This document shows, one piece after another, positions 1 to 7,426 of a stretch of 14,498 nt of DNA. This stretch comes from Cyanobacteria bacterium UBA11153 (GTDB taxonomy: Bacteria > Cyanobacteriota > Cyanobacteriia > Cyanobacteriales > Coleofasciculaceae). The stretch lies in assembly GCA_003511885.1 (NCBI GenBank), contig DOIX01000326.1, positions 1 to 14,498 on the forward strand, written 5' to 3'. The notes beneath the pieces were generated by a model. That model was given only the letters and a program-made list of their open reading frames with translations, was not told where the DNA came from and searched no databases. Numbering within the stretch: the first letter of the stretch is position 1; every line of letters starts with the position of its first letter. A program made the position numbers and the translations under genes.

Positions 1-879
1 AAAACTACCATAGATGCCCTATTTGCTGCTGCCCGTGCCCAATCCGGACACCATTTAGCCTCCCTTACCCAGAAAATCGAGCCGACATATAGCTGGGACG
101 ATATTATATTATCACCCGATGCCAAAACCCAACTTCGAGAAATTTGCGATCGCGCAAAATACCGCCATCTCGTCCAAGAAGAATGGGGTTTTGATGATAA
201 ACTATCTCTCGGTAAAGGAATAAACGTGTTATTTTCTGGACAACCTGGCACGGGAAAAACTATGGCTGCTGAAGTCATCGCCAATGAATTACAGCTCGAC
301 TTATACAAAATTGATTTATCCCAAATTGTTAGTAAATATATCGGCGAAACTGAAAAAAATCTCAACCGTATCTTTACCGCTGCTACTAACGCCAACGCCA
401 TTCTCTTATTTGATGAAGCCGATGCCTTATTTGGCAAACGTTCCGAAGTTAAAGATGCCCACGATCGCTATGCTAATATTGAGACTGGCTACCTCCTTCA
501 GAAAATGGAAGAATATGATGGCATCGCCATTCTCACTACTAATTTTCGCAACAATATCGACGATGCCTTTGAGCGGCGCTTGGCTGTTATTATCGAATTT
601 CCCTTTCCCAATCAAAAGCAGCGCCGTCAGATTTGGCAGCAAATTTTGCCCGATAGTATTCCTTGTAGCTCAGATTTAGACTTGGATTTCCTCGCGCGTC
701 ACTTTGAAATTACCGGGGCAAATATTCGCAACATCGCCCTAGCTGCAGCATACCTTGCCGCCGCCGACGGCAGACAGCTTCAGATGATTCACCTCATCCG
801 CGCCCTCCGACGAGAGTATCAGAAGATGGGTAAGATATTGAGAGAAGAAGAATTCGGCAAATATGCTGGAGTCAGGTAG
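1..879 (+). CDS. AAA+ ATPase, 3' part of gene (contractile injection system type)
   Basis: The frame is open from the first base to TAG at 877-879, so 292 C-terminal residues are visible and the start lies outside the window. An internal GTG at 226 is not the real start, because conserved sequence continues upstream of it. Visible residues include Walker A GQPGTGKT (80-87), Walker B with acidic D138-E139 inside ILLFDEAD, a sensor-1-like TTN, and an FERR arginine-finger region followed by a small helical lid domain. The segments KLSLGKG before Walker A and SKYIGETEKNL and KRSEVKDAHDRYANIE around the core are, from memory, typical of the AAA+ ATPase (Cis15/Afp15-like) of phage-tail-like contractile injection system clusters, where it is thought to help assembly. 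Other tail-module genes would lie upstream, outside the window. AAA+ identity is certain; the injection-system assignment is an inference. Confidence 0.8.
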   Translation, partial: KTTIDALFAAARAQSGHHLASLTQKIEPTYSWDDIILSPDAKTQLREICDRAKYRHLVQEEWGFDDKLSLGKGINVLFSGQPGTGKTMAAEVIANELQLDLYKIDLSQIVSKYIGETEKNLNRIFTAATNANAILLFDEADALFGKRSEVKDAHDRYANIETGYLLQKMEEYDGIAILTTNFRNNIDDAFERRLAVIIEFPFPNQKQRRQIWQQILPDSIPCSSDLDLDFLARHFEITGANIRNIALAAAYLAAADGRQLQMIHLIRALRREYQKMGKILREEEFGKYAGVR

Positions 880-891
880 GAAGGATCCAAG

Positions 892-1008
892 ATGAAAAGT
901 GTTAACCTGCGAGAGCAGCTCCCATTGGATATTGTCAAAAAGAATAAATTAGCTCAAATCTTTCCCCATTCCCCATTTCCTATCTCTACTATCAACTTAG
1001 ATTCGTAA
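892..1008 (+). pseudogene. Short ORF after the AAA+ gene, possible 5' remnant of a lost gene
   Basis: A 38-codon ORF starts with ATG at 892, six bases after a good ribosome-binding site (AGGAAGGA, 878-885) that overlaps the AAA+ stop codon. The first part (MKSVNLREQLPLDIVKKNK) looks like ordinary protein. The end is encoded by a CCCCATTCCCCATTTCC stretch of the kind found in cyanobacterial intergenic repeats. This suggests the start of a co-transcribed gene whose body was lost, but it could be a real small protein or chance. No family recognised. Confidence 0.35.
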
Positions 1009-1036
1009 CCGCTTGCTGTTTCTAGCTTTAAGCTAC

Positions 1037-1071
1037 AGCCTTCAGCCTTCAGTTTTCAGCCTTCAGTCTTT
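1037..1071. repeat. Five tandem heptamers (AGCCTTC type)
   Basis: Five consecutive 7-bp units read AGCCTTC, AGCCTTC, AGTTTTC, AGCCTTC, AGTCTTT. This matches the short tandemly repeated heptamers common between genes in filamentous cyanobacteria. It lies in the 371-bp stretch between the short ORF and nrtA; no gene was seen there, and the only other signal is the NtcA-type promoter. Confidence 0.7.
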
Positions 1072-1165
1072 AGCCCGAAACCGCTCTACGCAAGAGGTAT
1101 AGCCTTTATCTGATGTCAAAATAGAATCATAGCGATGCGTTATCTTCATAAAATCTTAATGTTTG

Positions 1166-1204
1166 GTAACAACAGCTACCAATTGCTGAACTCGAAAATG
1201 TAAT
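1166..1204 (+). promoter_or_regulatory. NtcA-activated promoter of nrtA
   Basis: GTA at 1166-1168 and TAC at 1177-1179 are separated by eight bases, a perfect match to the NtcA consensus GTA-N8-TAC. A -10-like TGTAAT lies at 1199-1204, 19 bases after the site, close to the usual spacing of about 20-24. Transcription would begin near 1211 and give a leader of roughly 170 nt before nrtA. NtcA is the cyanobacterial nitrogen regulator that activates nitrate assimilation genes when ammonium is scarce. The site is visible; the start point is inferred. Confidence 0.75.
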
Positions 1205-1379
1205 CCTGATAACTGAGAAGAGCAGAAATCCAACTGGTTTTTTCCGCTCCAATATGAAGTTGAAGGTGCGTCTGTATTCAGAAAGTTGTAGAGAACCTCA
1301 CTAACAAGTCGATCCTGCTTTATGAAGCAGAATCTCCAAATATTGAAACCAAGAAGTAACGAGTAAATAGGGAAGCAAA

Positions 1380-2708
1380 ATGACGAGATTCACCAGACGG
1401 AAATTCATCATCACAGCAGGTGCAAGCACCGCAGCTTCAATATGGCTCAATGCCTGCACCTCTGGCAACAGTAATTCTACTGATAAAACTGCCTCGAATA
1501 ATAGCACTTCAGAATCGCCCAGCGGACCTATTGAAACACCAGAAGTCACAGCCGCCAAACTAGGATTTATTGCCCTTACTGATTCTGCCCCTTTAATTGT
1601 TGCTCAGGAAAGGGGACTATTCGCCAAGTATGGGATGAAAGATGTCACAGTAGAGAAACAAGCTTCTTGGCCAGTAACTCGCGATAATCTGGAATTAGGA
1701 TCCGCAGGAAATGGTATTGATGGGGCGCATATTTTAAGCCCTATGCCTTACCTGATGTCTTTAGGTCAAACCAAAAACAAACAACCAGTACCAATGTATA
1801 TCTTGGCAAGGTTGAATACCAACGGGCAGGCTATTTCTATTGCCGATACCTATAAAGATCTGAAAGTTGGTACTGATAGCAAGTTGCTAAAAGATGCCTT
1901 CTCCAAAGCAAAATCTGCTGGCAAAGAATTAAAAGTAGCAATCACATTTCCTGGTGGCACTCACGATTTATGGATGCGCTACTGGTTAGCCGCAGGTGGT
2001 ATCGATCCCAATAAAGATGTTTCAGTTATCCCCGTACCTCCTCCCCAAATGGTGGCAAATATTAAAAGTAAGGGGATGGAAGCATTCTGTGTTGGGGAAC
2101 CTTGGAATGCCCAGTTAGTAAATCAAAAGTTAGGTTACACTGCGTTAGTAACAGGAGAACTTTGGAAAGATCATCCAGAAAAAGCTCTTTCAATGCGTGC
2201 CGATTGGGTAGACAAAAATCCCAAAGCAACTAAAGCAATCTTAATGGCTGTTCTCGAAGCACAACAGTGGTGCGATAAGCCAGAAAATAAAGCGGAAATG
2301 GTCAAAATTCTTTCCGATCGTAAATGGTTAAAAGTGCCAGAAGCAGACATTATCGGACGTTCCCAAGGCAAGATTGACTACGGCAATGGCAAGATAGTCG
2401 AAAATAGCCCTCTCTTAATGAAATTCTGGTCAGATAACGCTTCCTATCCCTACAAGAGTCACGATATCTGGTTCCTCACCGAAAATATTCGTTGGGGTTA
2501 TATTCCCGCCGATACAAAAGTCAAAGAATTGGTGAATAAAGTCAACCGTTCCGATTTGTGGAAAGAAGCAGCAAAAGCCCTGAAAGTACCAGAGGCACAA
2601 ATTCCAACCAGCGATTCTCGTGGCGTAGAAACATTTTTCGATGGAGTGAAATTCGATCCCGAAAAACCCGAAGAATATTTAAAGAATTTGAAAATAAAAA
2701 AGGCTTAA
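1380..2708 (+). CDS. nrtA: Nitrate/nitrite-binding lipoprotein of the ABC transporter
   Basis: This is the substrate-binding subunit of the NrtABCD importer, anchored as a lipoprotein on the outer face of the plasma membrane. The 442-residue length fits the family (about 440-450). The N-terminus has a twin-arginine motif (TRRKFI, residues 5-10) and a lipobox ending at Cys26 (LNAC), then a Ser/Thr/Asn-rich linker. The binding fold starts near residue 60 with GFIALTDSAPL. His195 (in GGTHDLW) and Lys268 (in HPEKALS) sit where I recall the nitrate ligands His196 and Lys269 of Synechocystis NrtA; the bicarbonate paralogue CmpA differs at the lysine position. Linkage to narB also favours nitrate over bicarbonate. 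ATG at 1380 follows an AGGGAAG ribosome-binding site. nrtA is the first gene of the operon. Confidence 0.95.
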   Translation: MTRFTRRKFIITAGASTAASIWLNACTSGNSNSTDKTASNNSTSESPSGPIETPEVTAAKLGFIALTDSAPLIVAQERGLFAKYGMKDVTVEKQASWPVTRDNLELGSAGNGIDGAHILSPMPYLMSLGQTKNKQPVPMYILARLNTNGQAISIADTYKDLKVGTDSKLLKDAFSKAKSAGKELKVAITFPGGTHDLWMRYWLAAGGIDPNKDVSVIPVPPPQMVANIKSKGMEAFCVGEPWNAQLVNQKLGYTALVTGELWKDHPEKALSMRADWVDKNPKATKAILMAVLEAQQWCDKPENKAEMVKILSDRKWLKVPEADIIGRSQGKIDYGNGKIVENSPLLMKFWSDNASYPYKSHDIWFLTENIRWGYIPADTKVKELVNKVNRSDLWKEAAKALKVPEAQIPTSDSRGVETFFDGVKFDPEKPEEYLKNLKIKKA

Positions 2709-2738
2709 ATTTTAATACTTTTCTGTTCTTTTAATAGG

Positions 2739-2791
2739 TTTTGGGCAATCGCGTAATGATGAATAATTATCCGTCAGTGATTTGCCCGAAA
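2739..2791 (+). other. Stem-loop between nrtA and nrtB
   Basis: TTTTGGGCAATC (2739-2750) pairs with GATTTGCCCGAAA (2779-2791), forming about 12 pairs with one bulged base and one G-U, closing a 28-nt loop. No T-run follows. Such a stem after a binding-protein gene could stabilise the nrtA message or cause partial termination, giving more NrtA than NrtB. The structure is visible; the role is inferred. Confidence 0.55.
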
Positions 2792-2859
2792 ATCTCGAAA
2801 AAACAAGGACAAAAACCAGCCATAATCAAGAAGAAGCAACACCACTAACAAAAAAGAAA

Positions 2860-3702
2860 ATGGCAACAAATATTGACACCCGTACTCAAAGAAAGGCACA
2901 ACCAAATCCCCTGGTTTCCTTCATCCAGAAAAACTCCCAGAAAGTAATCCGCCCAGCAATTGCGATCGCAATATTCCTGGCAATATGGCAACTCCTCTGC
3001 ATTAGTCCAGATGCCAACTTGCCCAGTCCAGTCCAAGTATTTCAAGACACCTGGGACCCCCTGATTATCAATCCCTTCTTTGATAATGGCGGTACAGATA
3101 AAGGATTAGGATTACAAATCTTAGCTAGCTTAGGAAGAGTAGCCATTGGTTTCGCTTTAGCAACAATTGTAGGGATTGCATTGGGAATTACGATCGGTGG
3201 TAACGAATTCATGTACGATGCAGTAGACCCCATCTTTCAGGTGTTGCGGACAATTCCTCCTCTAGCTTGGTTACCTATTTCCTTAGCCGCCTTCCGCGAC
3301 AGTCAACCTTCAGCTATTTTCGTGATCTTCATTACCGCAATTTGGCCAATCATTATTAACACGACGGTTGGGGTTCAGCAAATCCCTCAAGATTATAAAA
3401 ACGTAGCGCGAGTCCTGCGTTTATCCAAGCAAAAATACTTCTTCAAGGTGCTATTTCCTTCTGCTGTTCCCTACATCTTCACCGGATTGCGAATTGGCAT
3501 CGGTTTATCTTGGTTAGCTATTGTAGCTGCGGAAATGTTAGTCGGTGGTGTGGGAATTGGCTTCTTTATCTGGGATGCTTATAACAGTTCAGCTATCAGT
3601 GAAATTATGCTGGCTTTAGTTTATGTGGGTATTGTTGGTTTGTTCCTTGACAGAATGGTGGAATTTATTGCTAGCAAAGTTGTACCCGAAGAAAAGAAAT
3701 AG
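2860..3702 (+). CDS. nrtB: Nitrate/nitrite ABC transporter permease
   Basis: This is the integral membrane subunit of the importer, a MetI-like (BPD) permease. From ATG 2860 it has 280 residues, matching the usual NrtB length of about 275-280. Hydrophobic segments begin near residues 29, 84, 140, 155, 205 and 250. The cytoplasmic EAA loop that docks the ATPases lies around residues 180-203 (ARVLRLSKQKYFFKVLFP). The frame stays open upstream to a TTG at 2782, adding 26 polar residues. I rejected that start because TTG is rare, lies in the 3' arm of the preceding stem-loop and exceeds the family length. ATG 2860 has no clear Shine-Dalgarno, so the start is less certain than the gene. Confidence 0.92.
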   Translation: MATNIDTRTQRKAQPNPLVSFIQKNSQKVIRPAIAIAIFLAIWQLLCISPDANLPSPVQVFQDTWDPLIINPFFDNGGTDKGLGLQILASLGRVAIGFALATIVGIALGITIGGNEFMYDAVDPIFQVLRTIPPLAWLPISLAAFRDSQPSAIFVIFITAIWPIIINTTVGVQQIPQDYKNVARVLRLSKQKYFFKVLFPSAVPYIFTGLRIGIGLSWLAIVAAEMLVGGVGIGFFIWDAYNSSAISEIMLALVYVGIVGLFLDRMVEFIASKVVPEEKK

Positions 3703-3787
3703 CTAATTACTAATGGGTAATAATAAACAGGATAATCCCAAATAAATAATTTACTTACGGGAACACCATTAGCAATTATTAATTAGC
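3702..3787 (+). other. Imperfect stem-loop between nrtB and nrtC
   Basis: Two adjoining arms pair: GCTAATTA (3702-3709) with TAATTAGC (3780-3787), and CTAATGG (3710-3716) with CCATTAG (3766-3772), with a 7-nt bulge at 3773-3779. The structure is AT-rich, begins in the nrtB stop codon and fills most of the 128-bp gap. No terminator T-run. Function unknown. Confidence 0.45.
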
Positions 3788-3830
3788 CATTAGCTATCGC
3801 AAATCACCACTCCCTTACAAGCAACCAACC

Positions 3831-5837
3831 ATGTCAGTATTTGTAGAAGTTGACCATATCGATAGAGTATTTCCCCTCGCCAACGGAGGGGAATATATTG
3901 CCCTCAAGAATATTGAACTAAAAATAAAACAGGGAGAATTTATTTCCCTCATTGGACACTCCGGTTGTGGAAAATCCACCCTATTAAATATAATTGCCGG
4001 ACTGGATCAACCCAGCCATGGTGGGGTAATTTTAGAAGGAAGACAGGTTACCAAACCAGGGCCAGATCGCATGGTAGTATTTCAAAACTATTCTCTACTG
4101 CCATGGCTGACAGTTAAAGAAAATATTGCCCTGGCTGTTGATGAAGTTTATCCCAACAAACCCAAAGGCGAAAGAAAAGGAATAGTCGAACATCATATTG
4201 ACTTAGTAGGCTTAAGACTAGCAGCAAAGAAGCGCCCCACTGAGCTTTCTGGGGGCATGAAACAACGAGTTGCGATTGCGCGTGCCCTAGCAATCCGGCC
4301 CAAATTACTACTATTAGATGAACCCTTCGGCGCACTAGACGCATTAACCAGAGGTGGTTTGCAAGAACAACTGATGAAAATCTGTGAAGAGAGTCAACTT
4401 ACCTGCGTCATGGTAACTCACGATGTAGATGAAGCCCTCTTACTATCAGATCGGATTATCATGCTCACCAATGGGCCAGAATCTCACATCGGACAAATTT
4501 TAGAAGTAGAAATTCCTCGTCCTCGCCAGCGTTTAGAAGTAGTTAATCATCCCAGCTACTACAGCTACCGCAACGAAATCATTTACTTCCTCAATCAGCA
4601 GAAAAAAGACAAACTACGGAAAGCTGGAAAAATCCAACCAATTGCTCGCCATGGTTTAGAAAAAATCAACTTAGAAATTGGCTTTATCCCTCTCACAGAT
4701 TGTGCCCCACTCATAGTTGCCAAAGAAAAAGGATTTTTCGAGAAACACGGGTTAGAAGAAGTCACATTAAACCGCGAACCCAGTTGGCAAGCGATTGCAA
4801 AAGGTATTGTATCAGGCAGATTAGATGCAGCCGCCATGGTATCAGGAATGCCTCTCAGCCTCACTTTGGGCGCAGGAAATAAACCCAAAGTCCCCATCGT
4901 TAGCGCCTTAACCCTATCTCGTAATGGGAATGCCATTACATTAAATAAACGTCTCTACGATTTAGGAGTTCGTACCCCAGTAGACTTCAAAGAAGAGATC
5001 CAAAATACACCAGATAAGGTTCATACTTTAGGCATGGTATACCCATCCTCCATGCAAAACCTGATCCTACGTTATTGGTTAGCCAGTGGCGGAATCGATC
5101 CCGACAATGATGTCAGTTTAGCTGTCATCCCTCCCCCACAAATGGTATCCAATTTAAAAGCAGGGAATATTGATGGTTACTGTGTCGGAGAACCCTGGAA
5201 TTCCCGCGCAATTAATGAAGAATTAGGGGTAGTTGTCGCCACCGACTTAGATATTTTTCCCAGTCACATTGAAAAAGTTCTCGGCGTGCGGGAAGATTGG
5301 GCAATTCAGCATCCCCAAACCCATTTAGCTTTAGTCAAAGCATTATTAGAAGCCTGCGAATACTGCGATGACTGGCGCAACCGCGAAGAAATTGCTGCTT
5401 TACTCGCACAAGATCAATATGTCGGTGCAGCACCAGAAAATCTCCGTCCCGGTTTCATCGATCCCTACAATCGCGGTACTCGAAATGAAGGCGAAATTAT
5501 CCAGCGTTATAACCAATTTTTTGTCGATAAAACCAACTGTCCGGATCGCGTCGAAGCCCTATGGATGATGACTCAGCTTTCTCGTTGGGGCATCATACCT
5601 TTCCCCAAAAATTGGGTGACAATTTCCGAAAGAGTATGGCGTACAGACATTTTTGGTCAAGCTGCACGGGAATTAGACTTACCTGATATGGAAAGAGAAA
5701 GGATGCCTCTATCCCTATTTGACGGCAAAATATTCGATCCTGATGAGCCAGTTAAATACCTGAAGAGTCTGGAAATCAAACGGAAGATTGAGGTAGAAGA
5801 AATTGACATCGATTCTGTCATAACTTCAGCCGCTTAA
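3831..5837 (+). CDS. nrtC: Nitrate transport ATP-binding protein with fused NrtA-like domain
   Basis: This is a two-domain ATPase subunit of the nitrate/nitrite importer. Residues 1-255 form the ABC domain: Walker [10 protein letters not shown] (42-50), Q-loop Q85, signature LSGGMKQR (139-146), Walker B LLLLDEP (159-165) and H-loop H197. After a linker, residues from about 280 to 668 resemble NrtA ([23 protein letters not shown], and the same C-terminal KYLKSLEIK ending). In Synechococcus elongatus the tail is not needed for transport but is needed for inhibition by ammonium (established knowledge). The 668-residue length is normal. At the position of NrtA His195 this tail has Gln409, while the HIEK lysine is kept, so its pocket differs from that of NrtA. 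It pairs with NrtD and docks on NrtB. Confidence 0.95.
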   Translation: MSVFVEVDHIDRVFPLANGGEYIALKNIELKIKQGEFISLIGHSGCGKSTLLNIIAGLDQPSHGGVILEGRQVTKPGPDRMVVFQNYSLLPWLTVKENIALAVDEVYPNKPKGERKGIVEHHIDLVGLRLAAKKRPTELSGGMKQRVAIARALAIRPKLLLLDEPFGALDALTRGGLQEQLMKICEESQLTCVMVTHDVDEALLLSDRIIMLTNGPESHIGQILEVEIPRPRQRLEVVNHPSYYSYRNEIIYFLNQQKKDKLRKAGKIQPIARHGLEKINLEIGFIPLTDCAPLIVAKEKGFFEKHGLEEVTLNREPSWQAIAKGIVSGRLDAAAMVSGMPLSLTLGAGNKPKVPIVSALTLSRNGNAITLNKRLYDLGVRTPVDFKEEIQNTPDKVHTLGMVYPSSMQNLILRYWLASGGIDPDNDVSLAVIPPPQMVSNLKAGNIDGYCVGEPWNSRAINEELGVVVATDLDIFPSHIEKVLGVREDWAIQHPQTHLALVKALLEACEYCDDWRNREEIAALLAQDQYVGAAPENLRPGFIDPYNRGTRNEGEIIQRYNQFFVDKTNCPDRVEALWMMTQLSRWGIIPFPKNWVTISERVWRTDIFGQAARELDLPDMERERMPLSLFDGKIFDPDEPVKYLKSLEIKRKIEVEEIDIDSVITSAA

Positions 5838-5842
5838 ATTGA

Positions 5843-5904
5843 ATTTATTAGTTGTTGGTTATTTGTTATTGAGGGTACCAGAATAAAACTAACAACTAAT
5901 AAGT
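5843..5904 (+). other. Long AT-rich stem-loop between nrtC and nrtD
   Basis: TTATTAGTTGTTGGTT (5845-5860) pairs with AACTAACAACTAATAA (5887-5902) with one G-U. Two more pairs outside extend it to 5843/5904, closing a 26-nt loop. It sits just after the nrtC stop codon. No T-run follows, so it is more likely an RNA-stability or processing element, or a repeat relic, than a terminator. Confidence 0.55.
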
Positions 5905-5956
5905 AAGCAAAAATAACTAATACTAACAATCAAGAATCAATAACCAAGAAAGAACC

Positions 5957-6817
5957 ATGATGACACTGAAAGCAGATAAACTTAATAACTCCAAAGGAAA
6001 AAATATACAAGAAGGAAAAATGGGATCTCCTTTTCTAGTAATTGAAGATGTTTCTAAGATCTATCCCACTAAAGATGGCCCATACACAGTTCTAGATGGT
6101 GTCAATCTCACCGTCGAAGAAGGTGAATTTGTTTGTATTATCGGTCACTCTGGTTGTGGTAAATCCACATTGTTAAATATGGTAGCTGGATTTTCTCGTC
6201 CCAGCTACGGTGATGTCCAACTTCAAGGAAAACGTATCCTCGAGCCAGGACCGGATCGGATGATGGTCTTTCAAGGTTACGCATTACTACCTTGGCTCAG
6301 TGTTTACGAAAACGTTTATCTAGCAGTCGATGCTGTTTATCCCAACAAACGCGAAGCCGAAAAAAAAGCCATTGTCAGAGAACATTTAGACATGGTAGGC
6401 TTAAGCGAAGCCGCTGATAAAAAGCCAGGACAAATTTCCGGCGGAATGAAACAACGGGTTGCGATCGCAAGGGCATTATCAATTCGTCCCGAAATCTTGA
6501 TTCTAGACGAACCTTTCGGTGCATTAGATGCCATTACTAAAGAAGAATTACAAGAAGAATTACTCAAAATCTGGCGGGAACATCGGGTAACTGTTTTAAT
6601 GATTACTCACGACATTGACGAAGCCCTTTTCTTAGCTGACAAACTGGTCATGATGACCAACGGCCCCGCTGCTAAAATTGGAGAAGTGATGGAAATTCCC
6701 TTCTCCCGTCCCAGAAATCGCGCTCGCATCATGGAAGATCCCACATACTACGAACTCCGTAACTATGCACTAGACTTCCTCTTCCGGCGCTATGCTCATG
6801 ATGATGCCGCAGATTAA
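5957..6817 (+). CDS. nrtD: Nitrate transport ATP-binding protein
   Basis: This is the second, single-domain ATPase of the importer. It is 286 residues from ATG 5957, close to known NrtD proteins (about 270-330). Visible motifs are Walker [10 protein letters not shown] (63-71), Q-loop Q106, signature ISGGMKQR (160-167), Walker B ILILDEP (180-186) and H-loop H218. It closely resembles the ATPase half of NrtC but lacks the NrtA-like tail. A second possible start, ATG 6020, has a better ribosome-binding site (GAAGGA, 6011-6016) and would give 265 residues; the extra 21 residues are polar and not clearly conserved. The gene is last in nrtABCD and a terminator hairpin follows 40 bp downstream. Confidence 0.94.
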   Translation: MMTLKADKLNNSKGKNIQEGKMGSPFLVIEDVSKIYPTKDGPYTVLDGVNLTVEEGEFVCIIGHSGCGKSTLLNMVAGFSRPSYGDVQLQGKRILEPGPDRMMVFQGYALLPWLSVYENVYLAVDAVYPNKREAEKKAIVREHLDMVGLSEAADKKPGQISGGMKQRVAIARALSIRPEILILDEPFGALDAITKEELQEELLKIWREHRVTVLMITHDIDEALFLADKLVMMTNGPAAKIGEVMEIPFSRPRNRARIMEDPTYYELRNYALDFLFRRYAHDDAAD

Positions 6818-6856
6818 TTAACCTCTCCCCCCACTACGGCGATTCTCAACTATTCC

Positions 6857-6905
6857 TACCTGGAATCTAGGCTATAGTAGATGGCGTAGATTCCAGGTAA
6901 TTTTT
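6857..6905 (+). terminator. Rho-independent terminator of nrtABCD
   Basis: TACCTGGAATCTA (6857-6869) and TAGATTCCAGGTA (6887-6899) form a perfect 13-bp stem with a 17-nt loop, followed by TTTTT at 6901-6905. It lies 40 bp after the nrtD stop codon. It implies that narB is at least partly transcribed separately, although leakage is possible. Confidence 0.75.
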
Positions 6906-7051
6906 ACTCCTTCTCTTACTGTAAAACGTTATGGTAATATCATTAACTATTAACTATCAACTATCAACAGTCCATTGTCCGCTGCTATAACTCTAATTAT
7001 GCAGTTTTCGCATTGTTTAAATGTACTAAATTCATATAAACTGGGTTGTCT

Positions 7052-7065
7052 GTAGCAAAATATAC
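7052..7065 (+). promoter_or_regulatory. NtcA-type site upstream of narB
   Basis: GTA (7052-7054), eight bases, then TAC (7063-7065) matches the NtcA consensus perfectly. It lies about 360 bp before narB and downstream of the nrtD terminator. No clear -10 box lies at the usual 20-24 base distance; TAATGT at 7074-7079 is too close. The site is plausible because narB belongs to the NtcA regulon, but the promoter is unproven. Confidence 0.5.
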
Positions 7066-7124
7066 TATTTTCCTAATGTCAAAGTGCAATTGTTGTAGCT
7101 GAAATCACTAAAGATCATCACAAA

Positions 7125-7335
7125 CCCCATTGAGAGAATGCGGGGGCTTGATTCAAGCCTAAACCTTACCAGTCCAAGACTGAAGAAGTTTACGTTATTC
7201 TTTATGTAAAGGGGATCGTTTCCTCCAGTTATGAGAACGACACTTACTCTTCCTTATCAACTCAAATTTATGGTGACAATTCAAAAGCAATGATTTAAGT
7301 TATTGATTACAAAATTAATAAATGAGTTATTAATT
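7125..7335 (+). other. Structured leader region of narB
   Basis: The 609-bp gap between nrtD and narB holds no convincing gene. After the NtcA-type site it contains a hairpin CCCCATT/AAT-GGGG with a GAGAG loop (7125-7145), an immediately adjacent GGCTTGA/TCAAGCC hairpin (7145-7159), and a perfect AATTAATAA/TTATTAATT hairpin (7313-7335). If transcription starts near the NtcA site these would be in a long 5' leader. No known riboswitch recognised. Confidence 0.4.
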
Positions 7336-7426
7336 GTTAGTTATGGCTTCTTGATTAGAGAGTTTTAGCCAGAAACAACAAACCAAAAACAATAAACCAT
7401 CTATAACAAAAAAGGGTGTTATCCCT

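Noticed and set aside
1380..6817. cmpABCD bicarbonate transporter instead of nrtABCD
   Set aside because: The families are close paralogues, but narB follows, NtcA-type sites precede, and NrtA keeps the His and Lys I recall as nitrate ligands.
7138..7209. 23-codon upstream ORF in the narB leader
   Set aside because: The only purine-rich stretch (GAGAG) is too close to the ATG, and the peptide has no recognisable features.
7125..7260. Molybdenum cofactor riboswitch upstream of narB
   Set aside because: The sequence lacks the conserved elements of that RNA, and the hairpins seen are simple.
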